From positions 1,090,132-1,154,131 of the forward strand of contig JAJEKB010021488.1 of NCBI GenBank assembly GCA_022393335.1: a stretch of 64,000 bases of DNA, read 5' to 3'. Positions 35,648-45,453 of the stretch are shown here, piece after piece (position 1 is the stretch's first letter; the number at the start of each line of letters is the position of its first letter). The notes under the pieces were generated by a model. The model had not been told where the DNA came from and ran no database searches. It was given only the letters and a program-made list of their open reading frames with translations. The translations under genes and the position numbers were made by a program. Source of the DNA: Macrotrachela quadricornifera (Eukaryota; Rotifera; Eurotatoria; Philodinida; Philodinidae).

Positions 35648-38600
35648 GTATCACCTCTCATCTTTAAATGTTTATGCTATCCCTTTCTATCCTCCTCCCA
35701 AAAATCAAACCGTTGTAAGATCAACACAACCTCTTGCAGCAACCCTTCAAAGAATGTCTCATTGGAACTTCCCCCTTAGAACTCAGAATAAAGTGAGAGA
35801 AATTTTAAAGGAGTGGTTTGATAACCATACATTGAACGGAATTCTATGTGAGTGGGAAAAAGACCTTAATCCAGGAACTATTCACTCTACACCAATCAAT
35901 ATACTAGCATATAATGTCCAGGGTTGGGGTACAAGAGGATTAGAAGCTATGGATATTGTTTTTAAAATGGACTGTTCAATATGTGTGTTCACTGAAGTGG
36001 GTGAATTATGGAATAAATTTAAAATCCCTCATTTCAGCTTTTTCCATCAGAAAGGAACAAATAAAAATGGTGGTGTAGTAGTTGCTATTGGAAAACATCT
36101 AAAGGCTACTAGAATAGATGTGGACATAGATAATACAGTTATAGTAGATGTCAGTGGTTTATCTGATCCCATAAGAATTATAGGTATCTACTGGCCACAT
36201 GGTCAAACTCGTAACATGAAGGATCTAAACAAATTTATAATTAAGAACACGATTATAACAGGAGATTTTAATGCTACCTCAGATGAATGGGGTAGTCAGT
36301 CGACATATAAGAGAGGAGAAAAGCTGAAAAAGTGGACGGAAGAAAACGATCTATCATTCGTCCTATCTACAAATAATTCCTCGAAACGGTCAGATAGGAA
36401 TATTGATCTAACCTTCACGAATGTGAATGGCATTGAAAGCGAAACGATCCCTCAGGGAACGAGTGATCATTGGCCATTAGTTCTTACAACCCATAATATA
36501 AGTTTTTCGACGAACAGCTACTTTCCACAAGTAAACTGGATGGCCTTTCAGGCAGTTCTAGTCCTAGTCGAAGAGTATTGGATAAATGAACAAAAAATTC
36601 AGTCACCGGACACATGGTATCAAAACTATATTCGCTTTCTGTCAGCATTAAAGCTTCGTCTTACCAATTGGAGAGAATTAGATAAATATCGGTCCGCTCT
36701 ACCAGATGATATTGTAAATGAACTGCGTGAGATTAGAAGAGTCCGTAACCAATACTATAGAGAAAGGAACCTATTAGGTGGAGGAAATGAAGATCTTAGA
36801 ATCTTATTGAGAACAATGACAAGAGATGTAAGGAAGCAAATCGCAAAATATAAATCAGCGAGATGGAATAGTTTTTTATCTACTATCCAAAGTAAACATG
36901 ACAATCGTGAGAAAATGTTTTGGTCGCACTTGGGTAAAATATATAAAACAAGGATAACACCTTTCTCAAAGCTATCGGTAGGAAACAAAGTGCTCTCGGA
37001 TGAACAAGAAATAACCAACGCTCTATTCCATCACTATGACAGTCAATCTAAGGGACCTGAATTAGACAACAATAATTCGCACGATAAACAGGTGATGAGT
37101 GACTATTTGACACTGGAGAATTTACTAGATAGGTCAGTAGACCTAGAACTTGAACAAACTTCAATCACCGAAGTAAAAGCACATATTAAAAAGTTGAAGG
37201 GTAAAAAATCTTCGGGATTGGATGGAATTTCGAACCAGATGATAAAAATGCTCCCGCCTACATATATAGAGTGTCTAGTATCCTGCTTTAACTTTTGGCT
37301 TAAAGAATGCAAGTATCCGATATTCTGGAAATCTGCCAAAGTGATCTCACTAAATAAACTAAAGGCAGGGGTCCCACGCTGTGATCAAACCAGGCCGATC
37401 TCCTTACTAGCCACTCACTCGAAACTTTTTGAGAAAATCCTGTTGGATAGAGTGCGTCTATGGGCAGAAGGAAACAAATTAATCCCTAAGGAACAGTCAG
37501 GCTTCAGAAGTAAATGTGTATTACAGACCAGGATTTTGTCTATGTATCAAGAGATAAAGAACAACTTGGCTGCAAATGCTCCTACACTCGCGATTTATGT
37601 AGACTATGAAAAAGCGTACGATCGTATATGGCATAAGGGCTTGTTAGTCAAATTTTTTAGATTGGGTATACCTTTAAACCTACTCAAAATGTTGAAATCG
37701 TGGTTGGCAGAACGATCTGCCTACGTCAGCTACGGACTGAAGAAATCCGAAATAATAAGCGTGAAAGTAGGCTTACCCCAGGGTAGCGCTTTAAGTCCAT
37801 TCCTTTTCGTAATTTTTCACTGTGATATAGTCAAGTGTTTCGGAGCACACTCAGATCATCTCTTTGCTGATGACCTTAGTGTGCTCATTAGAGCTCCCCT
37901 GCAAAGATCATTTAATAAGCTAATTCGTTACCTAGAATCAGAAGGTACAAAGGTGTGCTCTAAGATTGTACAATACTCTGAACTATGGAAACAACCCATT
38001 AATTATACTAAATGTGTTGTACAAGTGTTCCACTCTCAGTTTGAAAGACCAGAAGTAAACATTATTATGGCAGATCAAAAACTAGAAGTAGTAAAAACAT
38101 TTAAGTATTTGGGAGTAACGTGGTCAGACAAACTCTCCCTTAAGCCGTTAGTGAATAATTGTTTGGATAAAGTTAACATCTCTCTGAATAAGCTGAAATG
38201 GTTAAGATCTGGGAGATCGATATCCAAGGAAGTATTAAGAAAATGCTTTTTTTCATACATTTTCCCAAATCTAGCCTGGATATTTCCTCTCTTCTCTCTC
38301 CTTCCCCCAACCTACCAAGAGCAGCTTCGCAGGAAGTATCGGGTTGCTCTGAGATTAATTCACCGAGCACCATTTGTAAAAGCGAACGATCTATTTGCGC
38401 TAACAGGAGAAAAGACGTTGGACGCATATGTTAAGTTATACTTAGAAAGAAGACTAAAAAATCTGTATTCAACAGATTTAGGAAACTCTTTATTTCTAGA
38501 TGATGTATTTTTCTGGGATATCTACAACAGAACAGACGTTGTTAATATAGGTCACTATATATATATGAGAAGAGTGAGAAATATGAAAGCGAATCATCAA

Positions 38601-38657
38601 TCGCTGTTGTTAAACTGGCTGGAATTTATTGATAAATTAGATAAACCGGAAAGTTAG
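35637..38657 (+). CDS. LINE ORF2, endonuclease and reverse transcriptase, 1006 codons
   Basis: Open from 35637 to the TAG at 38655-38657. APE endonuclease about 85-285: NILAYNVQGWG, GDFNATSDEWGS and GTSDHWPL carry the catalytic Asn, Asp and His. Reverse transcriptase about 520-800: RPISLLATHSKLFEK, AIYVDYEKAYDRIWH, GLPQGSALSPFLF and FADDLSVLI with the catalytic Asp pair. The C-terminus is a short basic/aromatic region without RNase H signature. The frame begins without ATG near the overlap: the first in-frame ATG comes about 40 codons in (MSHWNF). Translation could therefore start there, or come from a +1 shift or termination-reinitiation at the ORF1 stop. Confidence 0.95.
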   Translation: MNIKYHLSSLNVYAIPFYPPPKNQTVVRSTQPLAATLQRMSHWNFPLRTQNKVREILKEWFDNHTLNGILCEWEKDLNPGTIHSTPINILAYNVQGWGTRGLEAMDIVFKMDCSICVFTEVGELWNKFKIPHFSFFHQKGTNKNGGVVVAIGKHLKATRIDVDIDNTVIVDVSGLSDPIRIIGIYWPHGQTRNMKDLNKFIIKNTIITGDFNATSDEWGSQSTYKRGEKLKKWTEENDLSFVLSTNNSSKRSDRNIDLTFTNVNGIESETIPQGTSDHWPLVLTTHNISFSTNSYFPQVNWMAFQAVLVLVEEYWINEQKIQSPDTWYQNYIRFLSALKLRLTNWRELDKYRSALPDDIVNELREIRRVRNQYYRERNLLGGGNEDLRILLRTMTRDVRKQIAKYKSARWNSFLSTIQSKHDNREKMFWSHLGKIYKTRITPFSKLSVGNKVLSDEQEITNALFHHYDSQSKGPELDNNNSHDKQVMSDYLTLENLLDRSVDLELEQTSITEVKAHIKKLKGKKSSGLDGISNQMIKMLPPTYIECLVSCFNFWLKECKYPIFWKSAKVISLNKLKAGVPRCDQTRPISLLATHSKLFEKILLDRVRLWAEGNKLIPKEQSGFRSKCVLQTRILSMYQEIKNNLAANAPTLAIYVDYEKAYDRIWHKGLLVKFFRLGIPLNLLKMLKSWLAERSAYVSYGLKKSEIISVKVGLPQGSALSPFLFVIFHCDIVKCFGAHSDHLFADDLSVLIRAPLQRSFNKLIRYLESEGTKVCSKIVQYSELWKQPINYTKCVVQVFHSQFERPEVNIIMADQKLEVVKTFKYLGVTWSDKLSLKPLVNNCLDKVNISLNKLKWLRSGRSISKEVLRKCFFSYIFPNLAWIFPLFSLLPPTYQEQLRRKYRVALRLIHRAPFVKANDLFALTGEKTLDAYVKLYLERRLKNLYSTDLGNSLFLDDVFFWDIYNRTDVVNIGHYIYMRRVRNMKANHQSLLLNWLEFIDKLDKPES

Positions 38658-39040
38658 GCAAAGTTTTAGCTTTACTCCCCCCCCCCCCAAATTTTAATTT
38701 GTATTGCTCCAGGGGTAGTGTTGCTCAAGAGGTTGTGTTGCTCGTTGTCCTTCTCCCTTTTTCACTCTCCTTTCTGCAATTTTTCTTTTCCTTTTCTCAT
38801 TTTCATCTTCCCGCCCTTTTTATTTCCTTTTTGTACTCTCTCCTGCTCTCCTGTCTCGTTACAGCCTCACATTATATTGAAGACCGGATTTGGACTGAGC
38901 AGTATATGTTTATGCGCAGGATCAAATTTGTAGTCCGCGTGATAATGAATTGTCTCTTTCCTTTTCCTACTCCTAAAATTTCAAGTGTAAGCGCTCCAGA
39001 GTGTTACACAATAAAGCGTAAACAAAAAAAAAAAAAAAAA

Positions 39041-39054
39041 GTTATGAGTATAAT
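39041..39054. repeat. Right target-site duplication of the LINE
   Basis: gttatgagtataat directly after the A tail; exact match to the left copy. Confidence 0.93.
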
Positions 39055-39628
39055 ATTTACACAAAGTTTATATTTGATTTGGCTTTGTAGGAACTGAACC
39101 AAGGGTACTATATCTCTCTGCAACTGCCAGATCTTTTGAAGTTGATAGAAAGGTAGTGATTATAATTATGGCACCATGTTTATATCCTTTGAAGACGCTT
39201 TCACTGTCATTAATGGACTCTCTATATACGATAATATCTCCATTGCACACGTATTCATTTAATTGCGGATGGAACAGAATAGTAATAAAAATCTGAATAC
39301 CATCTCGTGTATGTGCTAGGACATTACACTTAAGTGATGTGCAGTAAAGTGTGAGTTTATGATAGACATTTTTAGTCATATCACCATTGATTTGTTTGCT
39401 AAGCAGTTGTGAACGAGAATAAGCTAGAAGTGCAGGCATTGGTTCGTGGTTTTTACCAGCAGTTTCAACATCATAAAGGACTTGTGTCCAAATATTGAGA
39501 TCTTTAGTGGTATCAGTACCGTTTAGATAACCCTTTTGAATTACATAAACTGAAGTTTTTATTATTGTATTTGATCGTAATAGGAATTTGGTCTTTATTA
39601 TTAAAAAAAAGATTAGTTTGATAAACAT
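39055..39628 (-). pseudogene. ADP-ribosyltransferase pseudogene, interrupted by the LINE
   Basis: Minus-strand frame resembling the arginine-specific ART fold: helical half with LNIWTQVLYDVETAG and ALLAYSRSQLLSKQ, then IIVYRE (Arg of the R-S-E triad) and FLSTSKDLAVAERYS (Ser motif). The expected Glu motif region lies beyond the LINE at 33590-33684. In addition, a TAA (in ATATAA) interrupts the frame before the insertion point. So the gene had two lesions: a nonsense codon and a LINE. The 5' start is unclear, since the frame begins in a hydrophobic stretch (FIKLIFFLIIKTKFLL) that may be an intron or a signal region. It has no TPRs and is a different ART subtype from 14675. Confidence 0.7.
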
Positions 39629-39764
39629 ACAATCAATAAGTACGATCTAATATAGGATTTCTAATGAGAAAATTTTTATTTTATGCATTTTAAATGTAGA
39701 CACTAGAGACTAACAGAAACAAGAATTCCAGCTCTGTTCATTGCCCAAACTTTCTAATGATTTC

Positions 39765-40450
39765 CTCTACTTTCATCGAAAATAAAAATGCCAAAAAGAA
39801 AATGTCGAAAGTAAAAAAGTCAAAAACTTAAAAAATATATACATTGCAACATATGAATTCTATAAGAATTCTGATGTTTAAAACTACTGAAATGGGATAT
39901 AAGATATGCATGACATCACTAGCAAACATGGCATCATCTGTTGATCGGTACGAAATAATTCATCGTGCAACTATTTTGATTGGCTGATTGGATTATCCAG
40001 TTTCATTAAATAAAATTCTTTATTAAACCAAAATGAACAAAGGCATATATTTTATGCAAACTACTATAACAAACAACCACCATTTACATTCTGAAAAATA
40101 CTTTGTTAAAGGATGATAAATGCCATCCTCTCATTCTTTTTCTTTCTATTCTTCACATATGGGTTTTTTCACCAATTTTTCTAATAAAATAAAAATATTT
40201 CACGATTATTCATAATAAAATAGTAATTTGTGTAGTTTCGGCATTCCACCCAAATCTTATTTTTAACTTTCGATCTTTTTACTATTCGATATTTTTGTTA
40301 TTCGAAATTCTCATCTGTCGACATTTTTCTTTTCGATATTTTTATATTCGATATCTAATTTTCGACATTTATATTATTCAATATTTTAATAAAATTTTTT
40401 TTTCGACGTTTTTATAGTTCGATATTTATTTTTTCAATGAAAGTAGGGTG
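39765..40450. repeat. Element with ends made of TTCGACATTTTT-type repeats
   Basis: The left end (actttcatcgaaaataaaaa, then aaaatgtcgaaag) and the right end (inverse, with ttcgatatttattttttcaa then tgaaag) are inverted copies. About ten degenerate units of 13-16 bp, ttcgaNatttttat, fill 40265-40440. No coding capacity is visible. Confidence 0.6.
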
Positions 40451-40535
40451 AACCTTTCTAGTTGGTGTGCCGTAATTTGGCCGAAAGAAAAAATGTCGAA
40501 GAAGGAAAATATCGAAAATTTCGGTTAATAAGGCA
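40451..40535 (+). repeat. Copy of the repeat found in the intron at 40884-41003
   Basis: agttggtgtgccgtaatttg followed by gccgaaagaaaaaatgtcga matches, in inverse orientation, the end of the intron of the next gene (agctggttggccgtactttt, then ggtcgaaaggaaaatgt). Confidence 0.55.
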
Positions 40536-40763
40536 TTCTTTATTTTCAATAGAATCATAGAATTATAATATAAATAACACACCGGTCAGACATTAGAAAA
40601 GAAAAAAATAATTAAGTATCATTTTTCCTGTTTAGCAGCGGCTGTAAACGATAAGCCATCTAAATATTTCATTAAACTAATTTGACTATCACAATTAGAG
40701 GTTGTCGAGTTGAACTCAGACCGATTGGGTCCAGATCCAAAATCGTTTTGGGCTTGATGGACT

Positions 40764-41174
40764 CTAATCATAATATCGTTTATCAAGATTATTTATACGA
40801 CGTTGAGCAGCAATTGGTTTAGCTTGCTTTGTTCTTGCATCTAAATCTGCACTGAATTGAACATACATATGATGAAAACGATTCTTATCTAGTTTCGACA
40901 TTTTTTCCGTTCAATATTTATTTTTCGGTATTTTTTCTCTTTTACATTTATGTATTCTACATTTTCCTTTCGACCAAAAGTACGGCCAACCAGCTTAACT
41001 TACTAGCCAATGTTTTGGTGCAGACAATTTTTCGTATTGTAAACGAAACCTTTTGGCCTTGTGCAATGCAGAATCATTTTTATCATTTGAATGCCATTCA
41101 CAAGCAGTCTTCTTCTCAGAATCGTTAATGTGACGTTTGCGGCCCTTTATAGATTCTGATCCATTTCCAGCCAT
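40764..41174 (-). CDS. Small basic protein, two exons, 96 aa
   Basis: Exon 1 41174-41004 (57 codons) begins MAGNGSESIKGRKRHINDSE; exon 2 40883-40764 (39 codons and stop) includes HHMYVQFSADLDARTKQAKP. A 120-bp GT-AG intron (gtaagt ... gataag) joins them in phase 0. The product is highly charged, without signal peptide or membrane segment, and I do not recognise it. The intron is twice the usual length here and consists of the TTCGACATTTTT-type repeat seen at 39765-40535. The last codons overlap a GC-rich phrase (gggtccagatcc, 40720-40740), so the C-terminus may have been changed by an old insertion. Confidence 0.55.
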
Positions 41175-41826
41175 TGATGTTGACTAACTTAAGCCCATTA
41201 AGGTTTTTTTATTGTCAGGATAAAAGAGAAATGAAAATGCGTTATCGATCTTTACAAGAAGTTTTTCTTTTATTAATTTGTTTAAACATTCTATCCGAAG
41301 CTTCATAACAATGATGGATGCATATTTCCACGATTTAAATTTATCATGTATGTGCAGAAGAAGATCTAAAAAGCAAAGCATAGTAAAAAGTAGTTGGCAA
41401 CATATCATACAGAATTTATCAACGCATAGCTACTGTTTGAGTCAGAATGCGTTTGATTATTTTTCTTTGCTTTTATTTAAAAAATAAATTTTACACACGG
41501 GGTTTTTAAATTTTTTTGTATGAGAGTGATAAATTATCAAGTTCACTTTCAAGGTAAGAGACAGCAATACAATATATGAGTTTTAAAAAAGCTTGTTGAT
41601 GAGAGACAACATGTGTGGATAAAGAGCATTAGAAGAGATCTCTACAATTTTGATAGCTCTAAAAAGACGATAAAGATTATTCTTTGAAATTACGTGCTTC
41701 TTTGCATAGACGGCAGAGCTATTATACTTAGGAAGGCCTGAGTCTTTTCCGAATTAGAAAACCAAAGACTTGGTAGATTGAACTTCATTATGTTTTTGTG
41801 AGAGTCTGCAACAGCGTTTAAAAAGT
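41175..41826. other. Gene-free stretch
   Basis: No exon seen. It should hold the promoter of the minus-strand gene ending at 41174. Confidence 0.35.
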
Positions 41827-42382
41827 TACACTCTTAAAAAAAATTGTCTTATACGAACCCCCCCAAAAAAGGTTCCGTAGATGACAAAAGCTTCCAAGTG
41901 AGTTAAAATGTTGAAAAAACAATTTTTAAAATCTACGAAATCTTAACGATTCTTACAGTGTATCCAGGTGAAGAACTAGCTTCCATGAAACCCTTCTAAG
42001 TTCTGTAAAATGAATGAAGAGGTTTCATAGAAAAATACGAAACTTCCAGGGCTCTTTATTAAAACCCATAGGATTCGTAAGAAACTATGAAGTTTTTTCT
42101 GCAAAATATTACCAAACTCATGGGACTTGATATGAAACCTTTGAGCCTAATAAAGAGCCTTGAAAGTTTCGTATTTTTCTATGAAACCTCTTCATTCATT
42201 TTACAGAACTTAGAAGGGCTTCGTAGAAGATGTTTCTTCACTTGGATACACCGTACGAACGTTTAAAGCTTCGCAGATTTTAAAACCGTTTTTTTCAATA
42301 TTTTAACTCATTTGGAAGCTTTTGTCGTCTAAGAATCCTTTTTCGAGATTCCGTATGAAACCGATCTTTTTTAGAATGTATA
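41827..42382. mobile_element. Foldback element of about 555 bp
   Basis: Starts tacactcttaaaaaaaattg and ends with a diverged inverse (ttttttagaatgta). Long stretches pair, such as catagaaaaatacgaaactt with aagtttcgtatttttctatg. The loop is near 42090-42130. No coding capacity. The terminal CACTCTTAAAAAA form recurs at 52772 as cactctgaaaaaaaa, so the two may belong to one family. Confidence 0.8.
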
Positions 42383-43055
42383 TAAATGGATCAAATTCGA
42401 TGATTTGCTTTTATTTTTCGTCTACTTATGCAGACAGAAACAGAACATGGACGTGTTTATTTATAACAGCACACATATAACTACGTAAAACTTTTTTCTT
42501 GTATAAAGTATAAACAGGTTTGAAAGCATTTACATGCGGATATATAAAGCAATCTGCAAATAGAAAATGGAGCTTGATGTTTTTCATAAGAAAGATGAGC
42601 TTGTTCAAAGAAGTAGTTGGGTAATAATAAAATATAAAACTGATTTGTCTACAGTTTATTCTCTACACTCAATTTTTACAACATCTTTCTTTATTCATGA
42701 AAGTGTAATTTAAAATTTATTTTTAATTTTATTAATTAATAAAGCTTTTTAAAATTTAATCCTATTCTTCCTCCCATCCCCTCTTCCCCTATAGAACGGA
42801 AACCCAATGGGCTTACATTATGTTTAGTAGTTTTGACTTTTGGAAATGGACTTCTACTGCGATTAGCCTTTTTGTATTGTAATCGAGATTTCCTCCTAGG
42901 ATCACAAAAGTTCTGAAGAACTGATGAGCCGAAATTTTCAAATCGTCTGAACAATTTCAGAATAGTTGCAACGGTTGCGAAGGAACTAAAACGCGATTGT
43001 TAGTTCTTTATTACTTCTATACCTATATGTACTGTTAAATGAACAAGGCAGTACG
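42383..43055. other. Intergenic DNA with one basic open frame
   Basis: A minus-strand frame at 42736-42954 is Arg/Lys-rich (RRKSRLQYKKANRSRSPFPK) and might be a first exon, but no motif, donor or downstream exon supports it. The rest is AT-rich and empty. Confidence 0.3.
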
Positions 43056-43063
43056 TTCTTTAC

Positions 43064-43358
43064 TAGGGATCCACAAGTTCAGCTCTAGTTTGGAATTGAT
43101 GAACTGTTCAAAATGCTCACTGATATGAACCGAGGTATGCATACATCCTCAGAGCCTATTGTGTAGGGATACCTATAGGTGCACAAGAGCTATCATATAG
43201 GAACCTATGGGTGCCTTCCTAATATAGTATTTGAGGAGCTATGGATCATTTCATAGAATTGAACTGTTCGAAAAAGTTCTTTTTGTTCAAAAGAACTATT
43301 CAGACAGTTCTTTAAGTTCATTTTAACAGAGTTCGTGAACTGAACATGTCGATCCCTA
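43064..43358. mobile_element. 295-bp hAT-like MITE with 8-bp TSD
   Basis: Exact duplication ttctttac at 43056-43063 and 43359-43366. Ends are TAGGGATCCACAAGTTCA and, inverted, TAGGGATCGACATGTTCA. TAGGG-type ends with an 8-bp TSD fit the hAT superfamily. Interior without coding capacity. Confidence 0.88.
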
Positions 43359-43366
43359 TTCTTTAC

Positions 43367-44180
43367 ACTACTTTGTACATGCACGCATTCATCTTATCTA
43401 AATACTTGTTAGATCTTGATACGGACATAGAAAATGTGCTCTTATTAAAATATTATATGTGTAAAATTGTTAAACATTGTGAAAGTTAAAAAGGAAATTT
43501 TAGTCAGACATGTATCAATAAGATTCTGCTAAACGATCGACTTCCTCATAAAAACTTATGCTTAGTTCAAAAGTAACGGGAGAAATATTTTAATTATTTT
43601 GAAAGAAATGGAATGAGTGTCTTTGACTACAAAGCAAAAGCTTCGTATTTTGGTAGGACGAGTAGTTCAAATCCTATGAGCAATATAACAACCTATATCA
43701 TATTGTTTTACGCCAGCTTTTGCTATTGGTTTCGAAAGATTCTGGCGTGATGTGAGCCGAATATTGTTTCACTTAAAAAATATCTTCTTCTCCAGTCAGA
43801 GCTTTGCTTTGATTTCTGTCAAGTCGATAGAAATAGATATGATTTCGTTTTCGAACTACTTATAGTCTCATAGTAGGAAGAAATCTAACAAGATGACGTC
43901 ATGGCATACTTGATTTGCGATATATAGTTATTTGTAATAGAAAACGTCTAAAGCAAATACTGTTGAAAGAAAAAATATCAAAATGATTAATAATAATGCC
44001 CGAGTAGTAATTCATTATATATAAATAAATAATATGAGTGCCACTGTAGATTATTCATGCAATATGATGAAAGGGTGTGCTGAAGCAGTATTAATAGTGC
44101 TTTCGATGTTTTTTTTATGTATACGGAACTTATAACATTCCTTGATTTCTATCCATAGTTCCGAGATGGCTGTCTTTAAC
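43367..44180. other. Gene-free stretch
   Basis: Nothing recognisable. Confidence 0.35.
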
Positions 44181-44881
44181 TAGTCTATCCAAAGAGTCCG
44201 TGTGTGCCACTGTTTTTTAAATAACACGAGAATGGAAAAGGCTAGAGACCTGCGGTTTTCACCAATTGAAAGAAGTGAGGTTAAGACGTCTTTTTCTCTG
44301 ATAATGTGTTGGACGAAATTCTTTTAAAACGAATCATCTTTGAAAAATATCGAAAAGAAACCATGGAAATGACATAGAATATACAGGAAATTTTGATTAT
44401 GATCCTTGATTTAGATAGAGAGATTTCAGATCTATAGTTCGTAGTATAATACACTTTCTTAGGTTTCATTACATTTTCATATAAATATCCAGCTGTTACA
44501 AGAAAAAATGCAACAACGTATTAAAACATCAGCAAAATTTCCTATTACTTGCGCATGTAAATACATGATTTCATCTGGTCAATATTAGAATGCAATTAGA
44601 GAACCATCTACGTTGCGCCTTGAATTATAGATCTGAAGTCCCTCTATCTAAATCAAAGGTCATAAACAAAACTTCTTGTATATTCTATGTCATTTTCATG
44701 ATTTCTTTTCGATATTTTTCAAAGATGATTCGTTTTAAAAGAATTTCGTCTAACACATTATCAGAGAAAAAGATGCCTTAACTTCGCCTCTTTCAATTGA
44801 TGAAAACCGCAGATCTCTAGCTTTTTCGATCCTGGAGTTATTTAAAAAACAGTGGCACGCACAGATTTTTTGGATAGACTA
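44181..44881. mobile_element. Foldback element of about 700 bp
   Basis: Left end tagtctatccaaagagtccg pairs with right end ggatagacta; arms of about 260 bp (44181-44442 and 44622-44881) match with scattered differences. This is why near-identical 62-residue frames appear on opposite strands at 44281 and 44590. The loop is about 180 bp. No transposase. A 25-bp look-alike of the arm (ggggttttcaccattggaaa) is present near 48260. Confidence 0.85.
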
Positions 44882-45453
44882 TAGTATGTATGCATATAGA
44901 TCTTTCAGCTTACGGAAAAATATGCTTGTATGTTAGTAACAAACATATGCAACACAGAAGAAAATAAATATGTTAACTGCGCCACTATCAATAAGCAGCA
45001 AATATTTAATTAATTTAATATCGTGCATTGTCTATCTTGTGCACAAATCGAACAGAGTGAGCTTCTATCCTGGCGGAAGGAAGAGGTGGATTTAGAGAAA
45101 AAATATAGAAAATTTGGTTCGATAAGTTTTACCCTCCAGTTGAACCATTGCACAGATTAATTTTTCGCTTTAAAGACACCAGACTCTTTTTTTCCTGTTT
45201 GAAGAGCAGTGTTTAGATGCCCATGGTGAGCAAACAAAATATTGATGCTCGAGTTTCGAACATTCCATCTTATTTTTAAAACAGAAAAGAATGTTAGTTT
45301 TTTATCTTGAATCTTTGCACTATGTTAATTATGTATTCATAAAGTTGGGCACTGTACATTATGTAACTAAAGCTCTTATGATTATTAAACAAGTTTCTTC
45401 TGACAAAATTTTTTTTAAGATTGTATTAGTTTATAATACTGTATTACTGCTGC
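44882..45453. other. Region upstream of the EGF-7TM receptor
   Basis: No certain exon. An AG at about 45429 opens the receptor frame 25 bp before its first ATG, so an upstream signal-peptide exon could exist, but I could not identify it. Confidence 0.35.

Larger units (their letters stand above)
33685..39040 (+). mobile_element. Full-length two-ORF non-LTR retrotransposon (LINE)
   Basis: A complete copy of 5356 bp: 157-bp 5' leader rich in ctctctctctctt, ORF1 with zinc knuckles, ORF2 with endonuclease and reverse transcriptase, a 3' UTR with AATAAA near 39010, and a pure A tail of 18 bases ending at 39040. Exact 14-bp TSDs and both ORFs uninterrupted show a very recent insertion. The APE-type endonuclease, the gag-like ORF1 with three CCHC-type knuckles and the lack of an evident RNase H place it near the Jockey/I group, but clade needs a tree. 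Confidence 0.95.

Noticed and set aside
36755..38427. Long minus-strand frames across the LINE
   Set aside because: Antisense shadows of ORF2.
38679..38690. Poly-C run as a regulatory site
   Set aside because: A simple homopolymer in the LINE 3' UTR; no supporting context.
38699..39097. 132-codon frame after ORF2 as a third LINE protein
   Set aside because: It lies in a pyrimidine-rich 3' UTR, has low-complexity Ser/Leu/Phe composition and runs through the A tail into flanking DNA.
42736..42954. Basic 72-codon minus-strand frame as a gene
   Set aside because: Composition is suggestive, but no donor, partner exon or family motif supports it.
44281..44781. Two similar 62-63-codon frames on opposite strands as a gene pair
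   Set aside because: They are the two arms of one inverted repeat, so the similarity is structural and not evidence of coding.
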